Notes: generated from the letters alone by a model not told the origin. A stretch of DNA of 64,000 bases from Geojedonia sp051814705 (GCA_051814705.1 JBPWQW010000001.1:744001-808000), one strand, 5' to 3'. Positions 35,966-46,334 are shown, counted from the stretch's first letter. Made by a program: numbers and translations.

Positions 35966-38900
35966 TTACCTTCTTTTTACGGTTCTTTTGGTTACTACTT
36001 GACCATTTGACAATTCGATTAATGCAATAAAAGTAGATTGACTTAAATTGGTTAAAGTATAAATTTCAGAGGGACTTGTGCCTTTTAATTGATACAGTGA
36101 CTTGCCTAATATATCCATTATTTTAACCGAATTAATGCGGAGATTGCTATTGGAGTTGATTTGAATTCGCCCATCCTTCAGCTCCATGATGGAGAGGTTA
36201 TTGGAGTTGATTTGAGCTTCTAAATCCGAAAGCGTTTCAGATTGGAAAACAAGTTCAAAACGATCTTTAAATTCACCGACTTCTGAAGTAAAAGCATAAT
36301 CTGAAGTATCAAGGTCATGAATCAATTGTAGAAACTTATCTTTTAAATAAATAGTATGTTCTTTTAAAAAATCACCTTGAATCTTAACCTTCGAAATTTT
36401 ATAAAGTGTTGGAACATTTATTGTCGTGTCAAAACCAAGTTGAATAACTTCTTCATCGCAAAGGCTTTGATTACTTTTGCCCTGAATAGCGAATTTTTTT
36501 GAACATCCCTTTATGATGGAATATAAAATAGTCGAATTTGTTGACTTATTTCTAGGAGCATCAAAATGCTCCCCATCATAACCATCTGTTGCTTTTTTTA
36601 CATAGCCAATGGCTATTTGACTAAACACACCGTTATCAGAAGTTAAATTCAACCATAATGTATTGTCTTGATATGGGTTTGAAGTTCTAAAAAACTGAGA
36701 ATTGGCTGCGGATTCCTTCGCTCTCATCCCGTTATTAAATCGTACGTGAGTAGAGTCTATTTGCCCAGAATATAGACTGGACGGGCTTGTATTGGACATG
36801 GTTACAAAGAAACCTTGACCTGATGGTATATAACTATCAAAATCTGGCCCAGGGCCAATAATAGGAGACACGCCATTAACACCATCTCCACCAGAAATGG
36901 CTGTTGTTTCATTAATAATGGCATAATCTGAAGATGAGAAATTTAATTGTTCGTTACCATTGGCTAATGATGATGGCGCTGTGTTTTGTGACCATAAATA
37001 AATAGCGCCTCCAATTTTTGGATTTTTGGTTACATTTTCTTCAAAGAATTTTTTTGTACTGATTGCTGAGGGGTATGGATTTCCTATAAAATTCCAGTTG
37101 TTGTCATCGAGCTCAGCATCATTTCTATAAATGGGGACTTCTATAATACCATCATTAAATGGACCTTGAAATACATATTTAAATTGGTAGGGAGGAGATC
37201 CAGGGCCAATAAAAACAGTTGCCCTATGGGTGGAAGCGTAACCAACACCAGGTACCATGACATCGGAACCCGGAACCAAAGACCAAACATTGGCGTCGTC
37301 ATCTATATCATCTTGCCCCAATGTGGCAGTATTATCATTGTTAACCTCATAAAAGGAGTCTCTATAATTTTTGGCATTAAACAAAAAACGTCTGTTAGGT
37401 GATGCATCTGCTAAAGCACGGTCAATTGTTTCGCCAGTTACTGGAGAGCTCCAGTAGGTATATTCATACCAATTATACATAGGAGCCGTTTCTTTTTCTA
37501 CAGTAATACTGGTTTTGTCTACAACAGTAACTGTTGTACCATCATTGTTTTGAACAAACGAACCCTTTGGAGTTACAATAAGTTTACCATTTACAATTAA
37601 ATTGTTTTCAACTTCAACATAGGTGTTATCGGCAATGATTAGAGTATAATACCCACCCATACCATCATTATTCACGGTTAGGTTACAAGCTCTAAAATTG
37701 CCATCAATTCCTGTATTATAATTCCAATTCATAATAGCGATAGTATCAAGATTTGGGGAGCCCTTAGTCCATCCACTACTTGTCCAAGTGGTAATGGGCA
37801 AGGTCAATCGAATGGCTTGACTCGCTGTATAACAACTGGGATCATCTTCTCTTATCTGGCAATAAAACTGATAGCCTTCTAAACTAGAAGTATTTAAAAT
37901 GTCTAAAGTTGCAGCTGTTACGTCTTTATATATAGAACCATTTGTAGCCATTGTCCATCCAGGATTTCCTGGAGCTAAATAAAACCATTGGTATGCTAAT
38001 CCCGCTGGATCAGTACCTTCAGCACCAGTAACATTAATTGTTGCTGTATAACAACTAGAAGCAAGTATAGGTCCTGAAGCCACGGAAGGTGGTGTTCCTA
38101 TTGAGAAATCAAATAGCCCAATATCGCTGTAACTTACAGGCGTAAAGGCTTTCCAATCTGTCGCATTCCAAGCGGTACTTGGAGCGGTGATTCCTGATTT
38201 TTTTCTTCTATAAGTGTAATCTTTTGAAGCTACGGTAAATGCTGTACCCGTTGTGTCTCCCCATAGGTCGATCCATGCTGTGTTTTTATAGAGCCTAATA
38301 TGGTCGTCATCATTTATTCCACTTGTGGCACTAAAAAATTGTGCAATATAGCCCCCTTCTGGATCTGTAGCATTTGTTCCACCAATAGCTACAACAACCA
38401 CCGAATTATTACCAATAGTACCAGTGAGATTAATGGTTCCAGTTGGCGTTGCATTTCCATTGTTATGAATTCTGATTTGATAATTACCTGCGGTCAAATC
38501 AATTGGAGCTCCTGTACCATTGAAAATCTCGATATATGAATGTGATCCGGTTCCTTTATCAGTCACTTCACTTATAAATAAATCTGATGGAAAAGTGCCA
38601 CTTCCTTCACAGCCTGAAATGTAGTTATCAATCACAACAAAAAAAGCAGAGCCTTTACAACCAATATCGTTGCTAATTTCAAGGCTACCTGTAGTTGAAT
38701 TTGCTGGAACAGTAACCTCAATAGTGGTTGATGAAATAACATTAACTACTGCTGGTGTACTATTTAATAGGGCTGTGGTTAATCCACCAAAATTTGTTCC
38801 TACTATGGTAATTACAGTTCCAACAGGTCCGCTTTGAGGAGAGATTGATAATGAGCCAGCGGCGCAATTTGCATTTCCTTGCACTTTAAAGGTATATGAA

Positions 38901-40267
38901 CCTTCATCACTGTCATTATTCGCAAGGGTTATTGTTGCAGTCCTTAATGGAGGCGATGCTGAATTGGGCATAAAAGTAATTTCAAATACAGCAAGTTCAC
39001 CTGGTGCCAAAACTATTGTTGCAGGATTAGGGGAGACACTAAACTCTGTAGGATTACTCGAAACTATACTAGAGACTATTAAGTTTGCGGTACCTTCATT
39101 ATGAACATAAAAAGTTTTAGGCGAGGTAGAGCTCCCAATAGTAGTGGTTGCAAATACCGTGTTAAATCCTATGCTCGCCACTGAACCATTGGGTATAGAG
39201 GCGTTGGTGTTTTTTTCAACATCAATTTCGGGGGCAGGAGTATAACCGACTCCTGTTAGATTTACTACACAACTTCCTTCATTAGAATCGTTATTATTAA
39301 TTGTTAGTGTTCCAGACCTTGTTCCGTCTATGGTTGGTGTATATCTAACAGTAATAGTTTGACTGTTTCCAGAAGTTATTGTAAAAGGACTTATTGGCGA
39401 AAGAACGGTATAATCTCCCGTTATATCAAATGAACTTATAATTAAATCTAGGCTCCCCAAATTTTTGATATCGAACGTTAAATCTGTTTGGGTTGATAAG
39501 GCCTGTGAACCGAAATTTATGGTATAACCGCAATTTTGATAGGTAGTAGTATTGTCTACTAATTGAAGTTCAGGAGATGGCGTCGAGCCTACATAAATTG
39601 AAAAATCATCAACTGCTAAACCATCATCTGCTCCACTTGCATTTAAATCATTCCAACGCAACCAAAATGTAGCTCCATTAGCGATTGATAACCCTGTAAT
39701 TGTAAAGGCTTTTGAAGTTCTATTGTTGACTAGATTTCCATCTAAAGCCCCTACAGTTCCTGCAGTAATAGGTGCGGTAAAATCTAAATTATTTTCGTCT
39801 GTCCATGTACCAGTTGTTAATGAAGTTGCGTTCAGGCTGTATTGAAAATCCAATTGATCTACTCTTCCTGTAGCACCAAGTCTCCATTGCTCTCCAGTGT
39901 AAGATATAGTTAACTCGGTAATTATTGTCCCAGTATCATTTGTAAAACTGACTCCAATAGTTGGTGTTAAAGTTCCAGATTGTAAACCTCCAAAACTTCT
40001 TTCAGTATTTGAAGCTATTCCAAAACTATAGGTGTCGCCTGCGATGCTGTTTCCTGCCCCAGCAGAATAAGTTGTATTTGCGTTTGTACCTGATTCTGAA
40101 AAACTCCAACCTATAGGCACTAAAGTAGATGATCCACCAATAGCTAATGAATTAAAATCTTGTGTATAGGTATTTCCGGCACCTAAACCAGTAATAGAAA
40201 TTTGCCCAAACCCTATAGAGCTGGCACACAGTGACACAAAAACAATGAGGGATTGTCTTATGATCAT
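35966..40267 (-). CDS. large T9SS-secreted multidomain surface protein
   Basis: A 1433-residue exported protein. In order: signal peptide (1-22); an N-terminal beta domain with YTQDFNSLA (about 30-230); two choice-of-anchor D repeats (about 240-350 and 360-465; SSFDITGDYTVLSPISPFTI, EFSVSPNPATIVLAPGELAV); an IPT/TIG domain (about 475-545; ISPQSGPVGTVITIVGTNF); a lamin-tail domain (about 560-690; LFISEVTDKGTGSHSYIEIFN); a Gly/Ser-rich Ig-like stretch; and a C-terminal T9SS type A sorting domain (VKIMDILGKSLYQL...NGQVVTKRTVKRR). It is probably surface-exposed or secreted, perhaps for adhesion or gliding. Its own gene has no neighbours in the same operon. Confidence 0.88.
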   Translation of the reverse strand: MIIRQSLIVFVSLCASSIGFGQISITGLGAGNTYTQDFNSLAIGGSSTLVPIGWSFSESGTNANTTYSAGAGNSIAGDTYSFGIASNTERSFGGLQSGTLTPTIGVSFTNDTGTIITELTISYTGEQWRLGATGRVDQLDFQYSLNATSLTTGTWTDENNLDFTAPITAGTVGALDGNLVNNRTSKAFTITGLSIANGATFWLRWNDLNASGADDGLAVDDFSIYVGSTPSPELQLVDNTTTYQNCGYTINFGSQALSTQTDLTFDIKNLGSLDLIISSFDITGDYTVLSPISPFTITSGNSQTITVRYTPTIDGTRSGTLTINNNDSNEGSCVVNLTGVGYTPAPEIDVEKNTNASIPNGSVASIGFNTVFATTTIGSSTSPKTFYVHNEGTANLIVSSIVSSNPTEFSVSPNPATIVLAPGELAVFEITFMPNSASPPLRTATITLANNDSDEGSYTFKVQGNANCAAGSLSISPQSGPVGTVITIVGTNFGGLTTALLNSTPAVVNVISSTTIEVTVPANSTTGSLEISNDIGCKGSAFFVVIDNYISGCEGSGTFPSDLFISEVTDKGTGSHSYIEIFNGTGAPIDLTAGNYQIRIHNNGNATPTGTINLTGTIGNNSVVVVAIGGTNATDPEGGYIAQFFSATSGINDDDHIRLYKNTAWIDLWGDTTGTAFTVASKDYTYRRKKSGITAPSTAWNATDWKAFTPVSYSDIGLFDFSIGTPPSVASGPILASSCYTATINVTGAEGTDPAGLAYQWFYLAPGNPGWTMATNGSIYKDVTAATLDILNTSSLEGYQFYCQIREDDPSCYTASQAIRLTLPITTWTSSGWTKGSPNLDTIAIMNWNYNTGIDGNFRACNLTVNNDGMGGYYTLIIADNTYVEVENNLIVNGKLIVTPKGSFVQNNDGTTVTVVDKTSITVEKETAPMYNWYEYTYWSSPVTGETIDRALADASPNRRFLFNAKNYRDSFYEVNNDNTATLGQDDIDDDANVWSLVPGSDVMVPGVGYASTHRATVFIGPGSPPYQFKYVFQGPFNDGIIEVPIYRNDAELDDNNWNFIGNPYPSAISTKKFFEENVTKNPKIGGAIYLWSQNTAPSSLANGNEQLNFSSSDYAIINETTAISGGDGVNGVSPIIGPGPDFDSYIPSGQGFFVTMSNTSPSSLYSGQIDSTHVRFNNGMRAKESAANSQFFRTSNPYQDNTLWLNLTSDNGVFSQIAIGYVKKATDGYDGEHFDAPRNKSTNSTILYSIIKGCSKKFAIQGKSNQSLCDEEVIQLGFDTTINVPTLYKISKVKIQGDFLKEHTIYLKDKFLQLIHDLDTSDYAFTSEVGEFKDRFELVFQSETLSDLEAQINSNNLSIMELKDGRIQINSNSNLRINSVKIMDILGKSLYQLKGTSPSEIYTLTNLSQSTFIALIELSNGQVVTKRTVKRR

Positions 40268-40377
40268 AGAGGGATTCTATTAATTTTGCAAAATAGATAT
40301 TAAATATAAATTAAAATATCTAACAGTCAACAGGTTACAAAACTAAATTATTAACAAAATGTCACTATTTTTATGCT

Positions 40378-40851
40378 ATGTATCAAAGGCAAACCTACAC
40401 GCTTACCGAAGCTAAAAAAAAACTTGAGCATTACTGTGCCTATCAAGAACGTTGTCATAAAGAAGTCCAGCAGAAACTGAGAGATATGTACATGATTCCT
40501 GAAGCTATTGATATGGTCATTGGACATTTGTTGGAGCATAACTTTTTGAATGAAGAACGTTTTGCAAAATCCTTTGTAAGTGGGAAGTTTAAAATCAAGA
40601 AATGGGGGAAACGCCGATTGATTCAGGAGCTCAAGCAAAAAGAAATTTCCAAATACAATATAAATCTAGCGATGAGTGCTATAGATGATGACGAATACAT
40701 CGAGACTTTTAATGGTTTAGCCAATAAAAAATTATCATCTATAAGAGAGACCAATATTTTAAAGAAAAAAAAGAAATTAGCCGATTATTTATTATATCGA
40801 GGTTGGGAATCTTATTTGGTTTATGACAAAGTTAATGAGATCGTTAAATAA
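40378..40851 (+). CDS. recX: RecX-family regulatory protein
   Basis: A 157-residue helical protein made of RecX three-helix repeats: EAKKKLEHYCAYQERCHKEVQQKLRDM, IGHLLEHNFLNEERFAKSFVSGKFKIKKWGKRRLIQELKQKEIS and KLADYLLYRGWESYLVYDKVNEIV. RecX modulates RecA filament activity by direct binding. The length matches the family. recA is not in the window. Its last 8 bp overlap the 3' end of the convergent cupin-like gene. Confidence 0.88.
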   Translation: MYQRQTYTLTEAKKKLEHYCAYQERCHKEVQQKLRDMYMIPEAIDMVIGHLLEHNFLNEERFAKSFVSGKFKIKKWGKRRLIQELKQKEISKYNINLAMSAIDDDEYIETFNGLANKKLSSIRETNILKKKKKLADYLLYRGWESYLVYDKVNEIVK

Positions 40852-41710
40852 GCGCTTTTTTATGGGTTCTAATCACAGCCTGCTCATTTTTCCAATCAAT
40901 CCATTTTTGACCTTTAAGGCGTCGCATACCATTATCAAAATGGCGCATGATAAAAATATTATAAATGGCTTTACTTAGGTTTTTTGGTTGTCTTGCTATA
41001 GCTCTTAAACTCATGGAGAACCCGGGGGTCAAGTATTTCATATAATGCCAATAACCTTCGGGCATATACAGCATTTCACCATGATTGAGCTCTGTTGCGT
41101 ACCCTGAAGCGTTTTGAAGCGCAGGCCATTTTTTAATATCTGGATTAGAGAAATCAATGTCTTCCCTAGTGATTAGTGAATGTGGGACTTTATATAAATA
41201 CTTGTTCTGGTCCTGATCAAAAAGAATGATTTGTTTTTTGCCTTCAAAATGAAAATGAAAAATATTGGCCAAATCAATATCATAATGCATAAATGTATGC
41301 GAATCACGCCCTCCAAAAAATAACATTGGTAAGCCTTTCATGAGTTTTAACCCAATGTCCGGATATGCAAAATCATTTTGAAGCTGAGGGACTTCCTTTA
41401 GTATATTCCACAAGAAAATACGATATTTTGTTGGAGTCTCTCTGATTAAATCTATATAATCGCTCATTTTCATTTTATGATGTGGCTCATTAAATCCGTC
41501 TTTAAAGTCAACGGGTCTATCGTCATAAAGCGGAACGATTTTGTCGCCTGCTACAGCTTTCATATAGTCCAGATTCCATTTGCTATAGGCTGGCCAATCT
41601 TTTATAAACTGTTCTATAACCACAGGTTTTTGTGGTTTAAAGTATTGTGCTATAAACTCCTCTTTAGTTATGGTTTTTACCCGAGGAATGTCTTGAAGGT
41701 GTAATGCCAA
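40844..41710 (-). CDS. JmjC-like cupin (Cupin_8) protein, putative 2-oxoglutarate dioxygenase
   Basis: A 288-residue double-stranded beta-helix protein. The N-terminal part (PVVIEQFIKDWPAYSKWNLDYMKAVAGD) is typical of Cupin_8/JmjC proteins. The Fe(II) ligands look present as HxD (SHTFMHYDIDLANIFHFHFEGKKQ, His near 146) and a distal His (YMPEGYWHYMKY, near 230), with the 2-oxoglutarate-binding Lys plausible in GKKQII. Homologues hydroxylate proteins or tRNA, but the target is unknown. It stands between recX (overlapping 3' ends) and the BtuB-like receptor, 69 bp from the latter. Confidence 0.85.
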   Translation of the reverse strand: MALHLQDIPRVKTITKEEFIAQYFKPQKPVVIEQFIKDWPAYSKWNLDYMKAVAGDKIVPLYDDRPVDFKDGFNEPHHKMKMSDYIDLIRETPTKYRIFLWNILKEVPQLQNDFAYPDIGLKLMKGLPMLFFGGRDSHTFMHYDIDLANIFHFHFEGKKQIILFDQDQNKYLYKVPHSLITREDIDFSNPDIKKWPALQNASGYATELNHGEMLYMPEGYWHYMKYLTPGFSMSLRAIARQPKNLSKAIYNIFIMRHFDNGMRRLKGQKWIDWKNEQAVIRTHKKALI

Positions 41711-41779
41711 CGATTAAAATTTAGTGACCTAAAGTTAGGAAAACGTTACTAATTTTTAATGAAAATTTTATCAATGCTT

Positions 41780-43600
41780 TTATTTTAACACATATTTTAA
41801 TGAAAACAGCACATTCCCTTTGGGCATCGGTACCAAATTGGTCTCAGTATATTCAGCGTTAAAAATATTATTGGCAATAACCGACAGCTCCAGAGCCTTT
41901 AGATTTAAACTTATACTGGCATCAACAACAGAATAATGCTCCCCTGAAGCTCTTTCAGCGTATTTATAGATAATATTTTGAGAGAGATTTTCAAATAAGC
42001 GCGTAGACAAACGCGATGCGAAGTGGTGTTTTAAAGAATTTATGGAATAGCGCGAAAAATTGGCCTGTAAATCTTTAACATCGTCTTCTAAAAAAGTATA
42101 GGATACATTAATCGACTGACTGTATGCTCCAATTTTAAAATTATAATTAGCCATGGTTTCAAACCCTTTAGTGTTCAGTTCTCTAATGTTTGTTGCTTGC
42201 CATAAATCGCTTTCGTTTTCTTTAACATAATCGATAACCTTATCACTATCTCTATTAAACAGTGCCAAACTAGCTGAAAAATTATGTTGAATGTATTTGA
42301 TACCTAATTCTTCTGCAATGGCTTCTTCTGGATCTAAATTTTCATTTCCAAGGGTGGTTGGATCACTATAGTACAAATCGGTATATGTAGGAATCCTGAA
42401 GGTATAACCCACATTTCCATAGAGTTTAAAGGCGTCATTTATTTTGTAACCTAAATCAATCCCTGGAAAAGCGTGAAATTTGAAGTCAGAATAATAAGTC
42501 GCTGCAATTCCTGGTGTTAAATCTAACGTATTATTGAAAAACTGAAAGCGATGTTCCAAAAATAAAGTCGACATGGTGCGATTATGTTGCCCCAAGTTAT
42601 TGCTGGAAATATAAACTTGGGCGACATCCATACCAAATCCAGTTGTTCCTAGATTGGAAATGTAAGACCCATTTAATTCTGCAGCCACCTTATTGGTCTG
42701 GTGCAAATTTCTGTAAATGGAAGGGTCTTGGCGCACAAACACGTATTCATCTTGGTTACGTTTCCAGTACAGGCGTGGCTTAAGGGTTAGTTTTTCTTTT
42801 TTTAGTTCGGCAGAAAACCCTATCAAACTAGCTTGTGTTTCTTCATATTGATTGACTGCAGAAGGACTGGCGTAAAAACCATTGGCACCAAATTTACGTT
42901 CAGAGAATGTTGCTAACATAGTAATGGGCAATTTTTGGGTATTGAAATTGCTCTTTAAAAAATAATTCTGGTTGTCAAAATCGGTATTAAATCGATAACC
43001 ATCTGATGTGTTTCTGGAAAAATGGACCAAATGATTGGAATTGCTCAATTGGCTGCCAATTGTTACTGCTACGTTTTTTTGACCAAAAGAACCAGCCTCT
43101 ATTCCTAAGGACAAAGCGCTTTCAGGATTTTTTTTCGTCACAATATTTATGGCACCTGTAAAGGCATTTTGACCAAATACGCGGGCAGCGGGTCCTTTAA
43201 TGATTTCGATACGTTCAATAACGTCCAACGGTACTATCATGTTCATGGTATGATGACCAGTTTGGGCATCCTCAACTTTAAAGCCATCAATAAGCAATAA
43301 GGTTTGGTCAAAGCCGCCACCTCGTAAGTATAAATCGGCTTGCATACCAGATGCACCACGCCTTCTTATATCTACACCTGCAAACTGCTGTAGCAAATCT
43401 GCAACATTGGTTGCAGCACTATTTTTGATTTGTTCAGAAGTGATTATTGTAATAGTCCTAGAGTTTTCCTTAAATGGCAGGTCAATACGACTCGATGTAA
43501 TTAGCACAGAGTCTAATTGTTCCTCTTTAGGTGCTACCTGTGAAAAAAGGGTAGGAGTCACGAAAAGGCTCATTGTGATTATCAAAATTTTATTGATCAT
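41780..43600 (-). CDS. BtuB-like TonB-dependent receptor
   Basis: A 606-residue outer-membrane receptor of the short BtuB class, without a carboxypeptidase-like domain. Signal MINKILIITMSLFVTPTLFSQ; TonB-box-like segment EQLDSVLITSSRI; plug (about 40-150) with IKNSAATNVADLLQQFAGVDIRRRGA and DLYLRGGGFDQTLLLIDGFKVEDAQTGHHTMN; barrel ending VLFSLKYVLK. The plug resembles cobalamin or siderophore receptors. No cobalamin riboswitch is visible in the 224-bp upstream region, so vitamin B12 uptake is only one possibility. Separated from the divergent M61 peptidase gene. Confidence 0.87.
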   Translation of the reverse strand: MINKILIITMSLFVTPTLFSQVAPKEEQLDSVLITSSRIDLPFKENSRTITIITSEQIKNSAATNVADLLQQFAGVDIRRRGASGMQADLYLRGGGFDQTLLLIDGFKVEDAQTGHHTMNMIVPLDVIERIEIIKGPAARVFGQNAFTGAINIVTKKNPESALSLGIEAGSFGQKNVAVTIGSQLSNSNHLVHFSRNTSDGYRFNTDFDNQNYFLKSNFNTQKLPITMLATFSERKFGANGFYASPSAVNQYEETQASLIGFSAELKKEKLTLKPRLYWKRNQDEYVFVRQDPSIYRNLHQTNKVAAELNGSYISNLGTTGFGMDVAQVYISSNNLGQHNRTMSTLFLEHRFQFFNNTLDLTPGIAATYYSDFKFHAFPGIDLGYKINDAFKLYGNVGYTFRIPTYTDLYYSDPTTLGNENLDPEEAIAEELGIKYIQHNFSASLALFNRDSDKVIDYVKENESDLWQATNIRELNTKGFETMANYNFKIGAYSQSINVSYTFLEDDVKDLQANFSRYSINSLKHHFASRLSTRLFENLSQNIIYKYAERASGEHYSVVDASISLNLKALELSVIANNIFNAEYTETNLVPMPKGNVLFSLKYVLK

Positions 43601-43619
43601 TGTTGATTGATTTTATCCG

Positions 43620-43627
43620 CAAAAATA
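43620..43627 (-). promoter_or_regulatory. candidate -7 element for the BtuB-like receptor
   Basis: On the minus strand TATTTTTG matches TAnnTTTG, 19 bp upstream of the receptor start codon. Confidence 0.4.
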
Positions 43628-43799
43628 ATGGAAATATCTTTTTTGTAAAGAATATAAGTATTTAAAGTGTTATTATTATGATTATTAGCAAATTACAATT
43701 CAATACGCCACATGTTTAGCCTGCTATTTGTTTTTTTGGACCATAAAATTTATGGAATATTGCATAGGGTTTCATAAAAAAGGGAACTATTAAAATAAG

Positions 43800-43807
43800 T
43801 ATATTTG
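43800..43807 (+). promoter_or_regulatory. candidate -7 element for the M61 peptidase gene
   Basis: TATATTTG matches TAnnTTTG and ends 17 bp before the start codon; no -33 TTG at the usual spacing. Confidence 0.45.
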
Positions 43808-43824
43808 AGACAAACTTTTTTACA

Positions 43825-45609
43825 ATGAAACCATTATTTTCAATTCTTGTTTTACTTTGGTTTACTACAATAGTTCAAGCACAAGTATCTTCAAAGTATT
43901 CCATTTCATTTGAAAATGCCATTCATCACGAAGCTCAAATAAAAGCAACATTTACCAATTTAAAGAACGATGAGGTGGAGTTTAGGATGAGCCGTTCGTC
44001 ACCAGGCCGATATGCTTTACATGAATTTGCCAAAAATGTGTACAGTGTTGTAGTGACCGATAGTAAAGGCCATGCTTTAAAAACCACAAGGACAGACCCT
44101 TATTCATGGCATGTAAAAGGACACGATGGGACTATCAATGTAAGCTATACCTTGTTTGCCAATCATGGTGACGGCACTTACGCCCAAATAGATGAAACTC
44201 ATGCTCATTTAAATAGCCCAGCAACCTTTATGTATGTTCCTGAATTGTCTGAGCAAGAATATGAGGTGACATTTGAAGTTCGTGAAGATTTGAATTGGAA
44301 GGTGGCTACTCAATTAAAACATGTAGATGGCAATACCTATTATGCCAAAGACCTACAGTATCTTATGGATAGCCCAACCGAAATCTCCAATTATAAAAAA
44401 AGGTCTTTTCAGGTTGATAATCAGACCATAAATTTTGTCTTGCATGATGATGAAGCTTCAGATGATGATTTCGATCACTATTTTGAAAATGTAAAAAAAA
44501 TAGTGCTCCAAGAAGAAAAAGTTTTTGGAGAGCTGCCAACTTATGATTATGGTACATATACGTTTCTTGCCTGCTATATGCCCAATGTTAATAGTGATGG
44601 TATGGAACACAGAAATTCGACCATTGTAACCAAAACACGAAGTTTGGCACATGGAGGAATTCAAGAAAATATTAGTACGGTCTCTCATGAATTTTTTCAT
44701 TGTTGGAATGTGGAGCGTATTAGGCCACAGGCTTTGGAGCCTTTTGATTTTACCAAGGCTAATATGAGTGGGGAGCTATGGTTTGCCGAAGGCTTTACCA
44801 ATTATTATGATGCCTTGACCTTGTGTAGAACAGGAATTTGGAATCTTGAAACTTATTTAACAGATATGCAGAGTAATTTTAATAAGGTTTGGACCTCTCC
44901 AGGGAGACAGTTTTTTAATCCCATCGAGATGAGTTATCAGGCTCCTTTTGTGGATGCCGCAACATCAGTTGACGAAACCAATAGGGAAAATACATTTATT
45001 TCATACTACAATTATGGAGAGATGCTTGGGTTGGCATTGGATTTGTCCTTAAGGGAAATTCACCTTAATCTGGATGATTATATGAAGTTGATCTGGAATA
45101 CCTATGGTAAAAGCGGTAAATACTACACTGTTGAGGATTTGAAAAAGACATTGATTGTCTTTGCAGGGGCAGAATTGGGTAATTTTTTCTTCAATAATTA
45201 TATTTATAAAAGTGACATGCCCGATTATGAAAGACTATTCAAATATGTTGGCATTGATTTAAAAGGAGATGAAAGTAAAGTGGTATTTGGTGCAGATGTG
45301 AGGTATCAAAAGATAATAAGCAACCCTAGAATAGGTTCAATGGCATATTTTGCTGGATTTCAAAAAGGGGATAAAATTATCAAGGTGGGGACGTTTGATA
45401 TCAATGAAATGGTGACTGCTGAGATGATATTGAATAAATATAAAATTGGAGAAAAGGTTAAAATTAGTTACTTGCGTTATGAAAAAATTGAAGAAGTTGT
45501 TGTTACTTTAAGACCCGAAAAAATGTACTATTTATCTTTAATGGATAAAGAGGCAGCTTCAAATGAGATGATTCAAAACAGATTAAATTGGTTACATGCA
45601 AAGCAATGA
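43825..45609 (+). CDS. M61 family metallopeptidase with PDZ domain
   Basis: A 594-residue exported peptidase (signal ending TIVQA). The zinc site is VSHEFFHCWNVERIRP (HExxH, near residue 290) with the third ligand Glu in LWFAEGFTNYY (near 323). A C-terminal PDZ domain (about 490-570; IGSMAYFAGFQKGDKIIKVGTFDINEM) follows. M61 enzymes (glycyl aminopeptidase) remove N-terminal residues from small peptides. It probably acts in the periplasm. Its 3' end overlaps the following GNAT gene by 14 bp, so the two are coupled. Confidence 0.92.
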   Translation: MKPLFSILVLLWFTTIVQAQVSSKYSISFENAIHHEAQIKATFTNLKNDEVEFRMSRSSPGRYALHEFAKNVYSVVVTDSKGHALKTTRTDPYSWHVKGHDGTINVSYTLFANHGDGTYAQIDETHAHLNSPATFMYVPELSEQEYEVTFEVREDLNWKVATQLKHVDGNTYYAKDLQYLMDSPTEISNYKKRSFQVDNQTINFVLHDDEASDDDFDHYFENVKKIVLQEEKVFGELPTYDYGTYTFLACYMPNVNSDGMEHRNSTIVTKTRSLAHGGIQENISTVSHEFFHCWNVERIRPQALEPFDFTKANMSGELWFAEGFTNYYDALTLCRTGIWNLETYLTDMQSNFNKVWTSPGRQFFNPIEMSYQAPFVDAATSVDETNRENTFISYYNYGEMLGLALDLSLREIHLNLDDYMKLIWNTYGKSGKYYTVEDLKKTLIVFAGAELGNFFFNNYIYKSDMPDYERLFKYVGIDLKGDESKVVFGADVRYQKIISNPRIGSMAYFAGFQKGDKIIKVGTFDINEMVTAEMILNKYKIGEKVKISYLRYEKIEEVVVTLRPEKMYYLSLMDKEAASNEMIQNRLNWLHAKQ

Positions 45610-46150
45610 AATAACATATTGTAGGGCTTCAAAAGATGAAGAACTCCATCAAATTCTAAAGCTTCAAAAGCTAAATTTACCAGATTCACTTTCCGTATCA
45701 GATAAAGAAAACGAAGGATTTTTAACCGTAGTTCACACCTTTGAAATTCTTAAACAAATGAATGACTGCTGTCCACATATTATTGCCAAAAATGGCGATG
45801 AGGTTGTGGGTTACGCTTTAAGCATGCATCCAAAATTTGCTGATGAAATAACAGTCATAAAACCTATGTTTGATGAAATAAACAAAATCATCTCAGATAA
45901 TTCGGAGTATATCATCATGGGGCAAGTTTGTGTTGATAAAAATTATAGAAAAAGAGGAATTTTCAGGGGGCTATATAATTTCATGGAACAAGAACTTCAA
46001 AGTACTTTTAAGTCCATTATTACCGAAGTCAATGCTAGTAACAAGCGTTCTTTAGATGCACATTTGGCCGTGGGCTTTGAAATTTTAAAAGAATATTATG
46101 AAAATGAGAAACATTGGGTAATTATATCTTTGAATTGCAGTACCAACTAG
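45596..46150 (+). CDS. GNAT family N-acetyltransferase
   Basis: A 184-residue acetyltransferase: the acetyl-CoA loop region is MGQVCVDKNYRKRGIFRGLYNFME (V-x-x-x-x-RxxG; near residue 120-140), and ITEVNASNKRSLDAHLAVGFEILKEY matches the C-terminal part of the fold. The substrate is unknown. The start ATG lies inside the end of the peptidase gene, with overlapping reading, and there is no better start downstream that keeps the N-terminal beta strand. Confidence 0.85.
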   Translation: MQSNEITYCRASKDEELHQILKLQKLNLPDSLSVSDKENEGFLTVVHTFEILKQMNDCCPHIIAKNGDEVVGYALSMHPKFADEITVIKPMFDEINKIISDNSEYIIMGQVCVDKNYRKRGIFRGLYNFMEQELQSTFKSIITEVNASNKRSLDAHLAVGFEILKEYYENEKHWVIISLNCSTN

Positions 46151-46334
46151 GCTCATAAAATGTAAATATTTTTATTTTGATAGAGAATGAAATTGCAGGT
46201 TTAATAAGACTTTAACAGCGTGAAATGGTTAAAAATATTGAGGTCAAGATATAAAGTTGCTGTTTTTTAGCAACCCTGACTTTGGTTGTAGGAACTTGGG
46301 GTATTGTTGATGAAGTGAACGTAATATTTTGAAC

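Noticed and set aside
43601..43824. Cobalamin riboswitch upstream of the BtuB-like receptor
   Set aside because: I see no B12-box-like conserved core or suitable stem set in the 224-bp region, and it is shared with a divergent gene.
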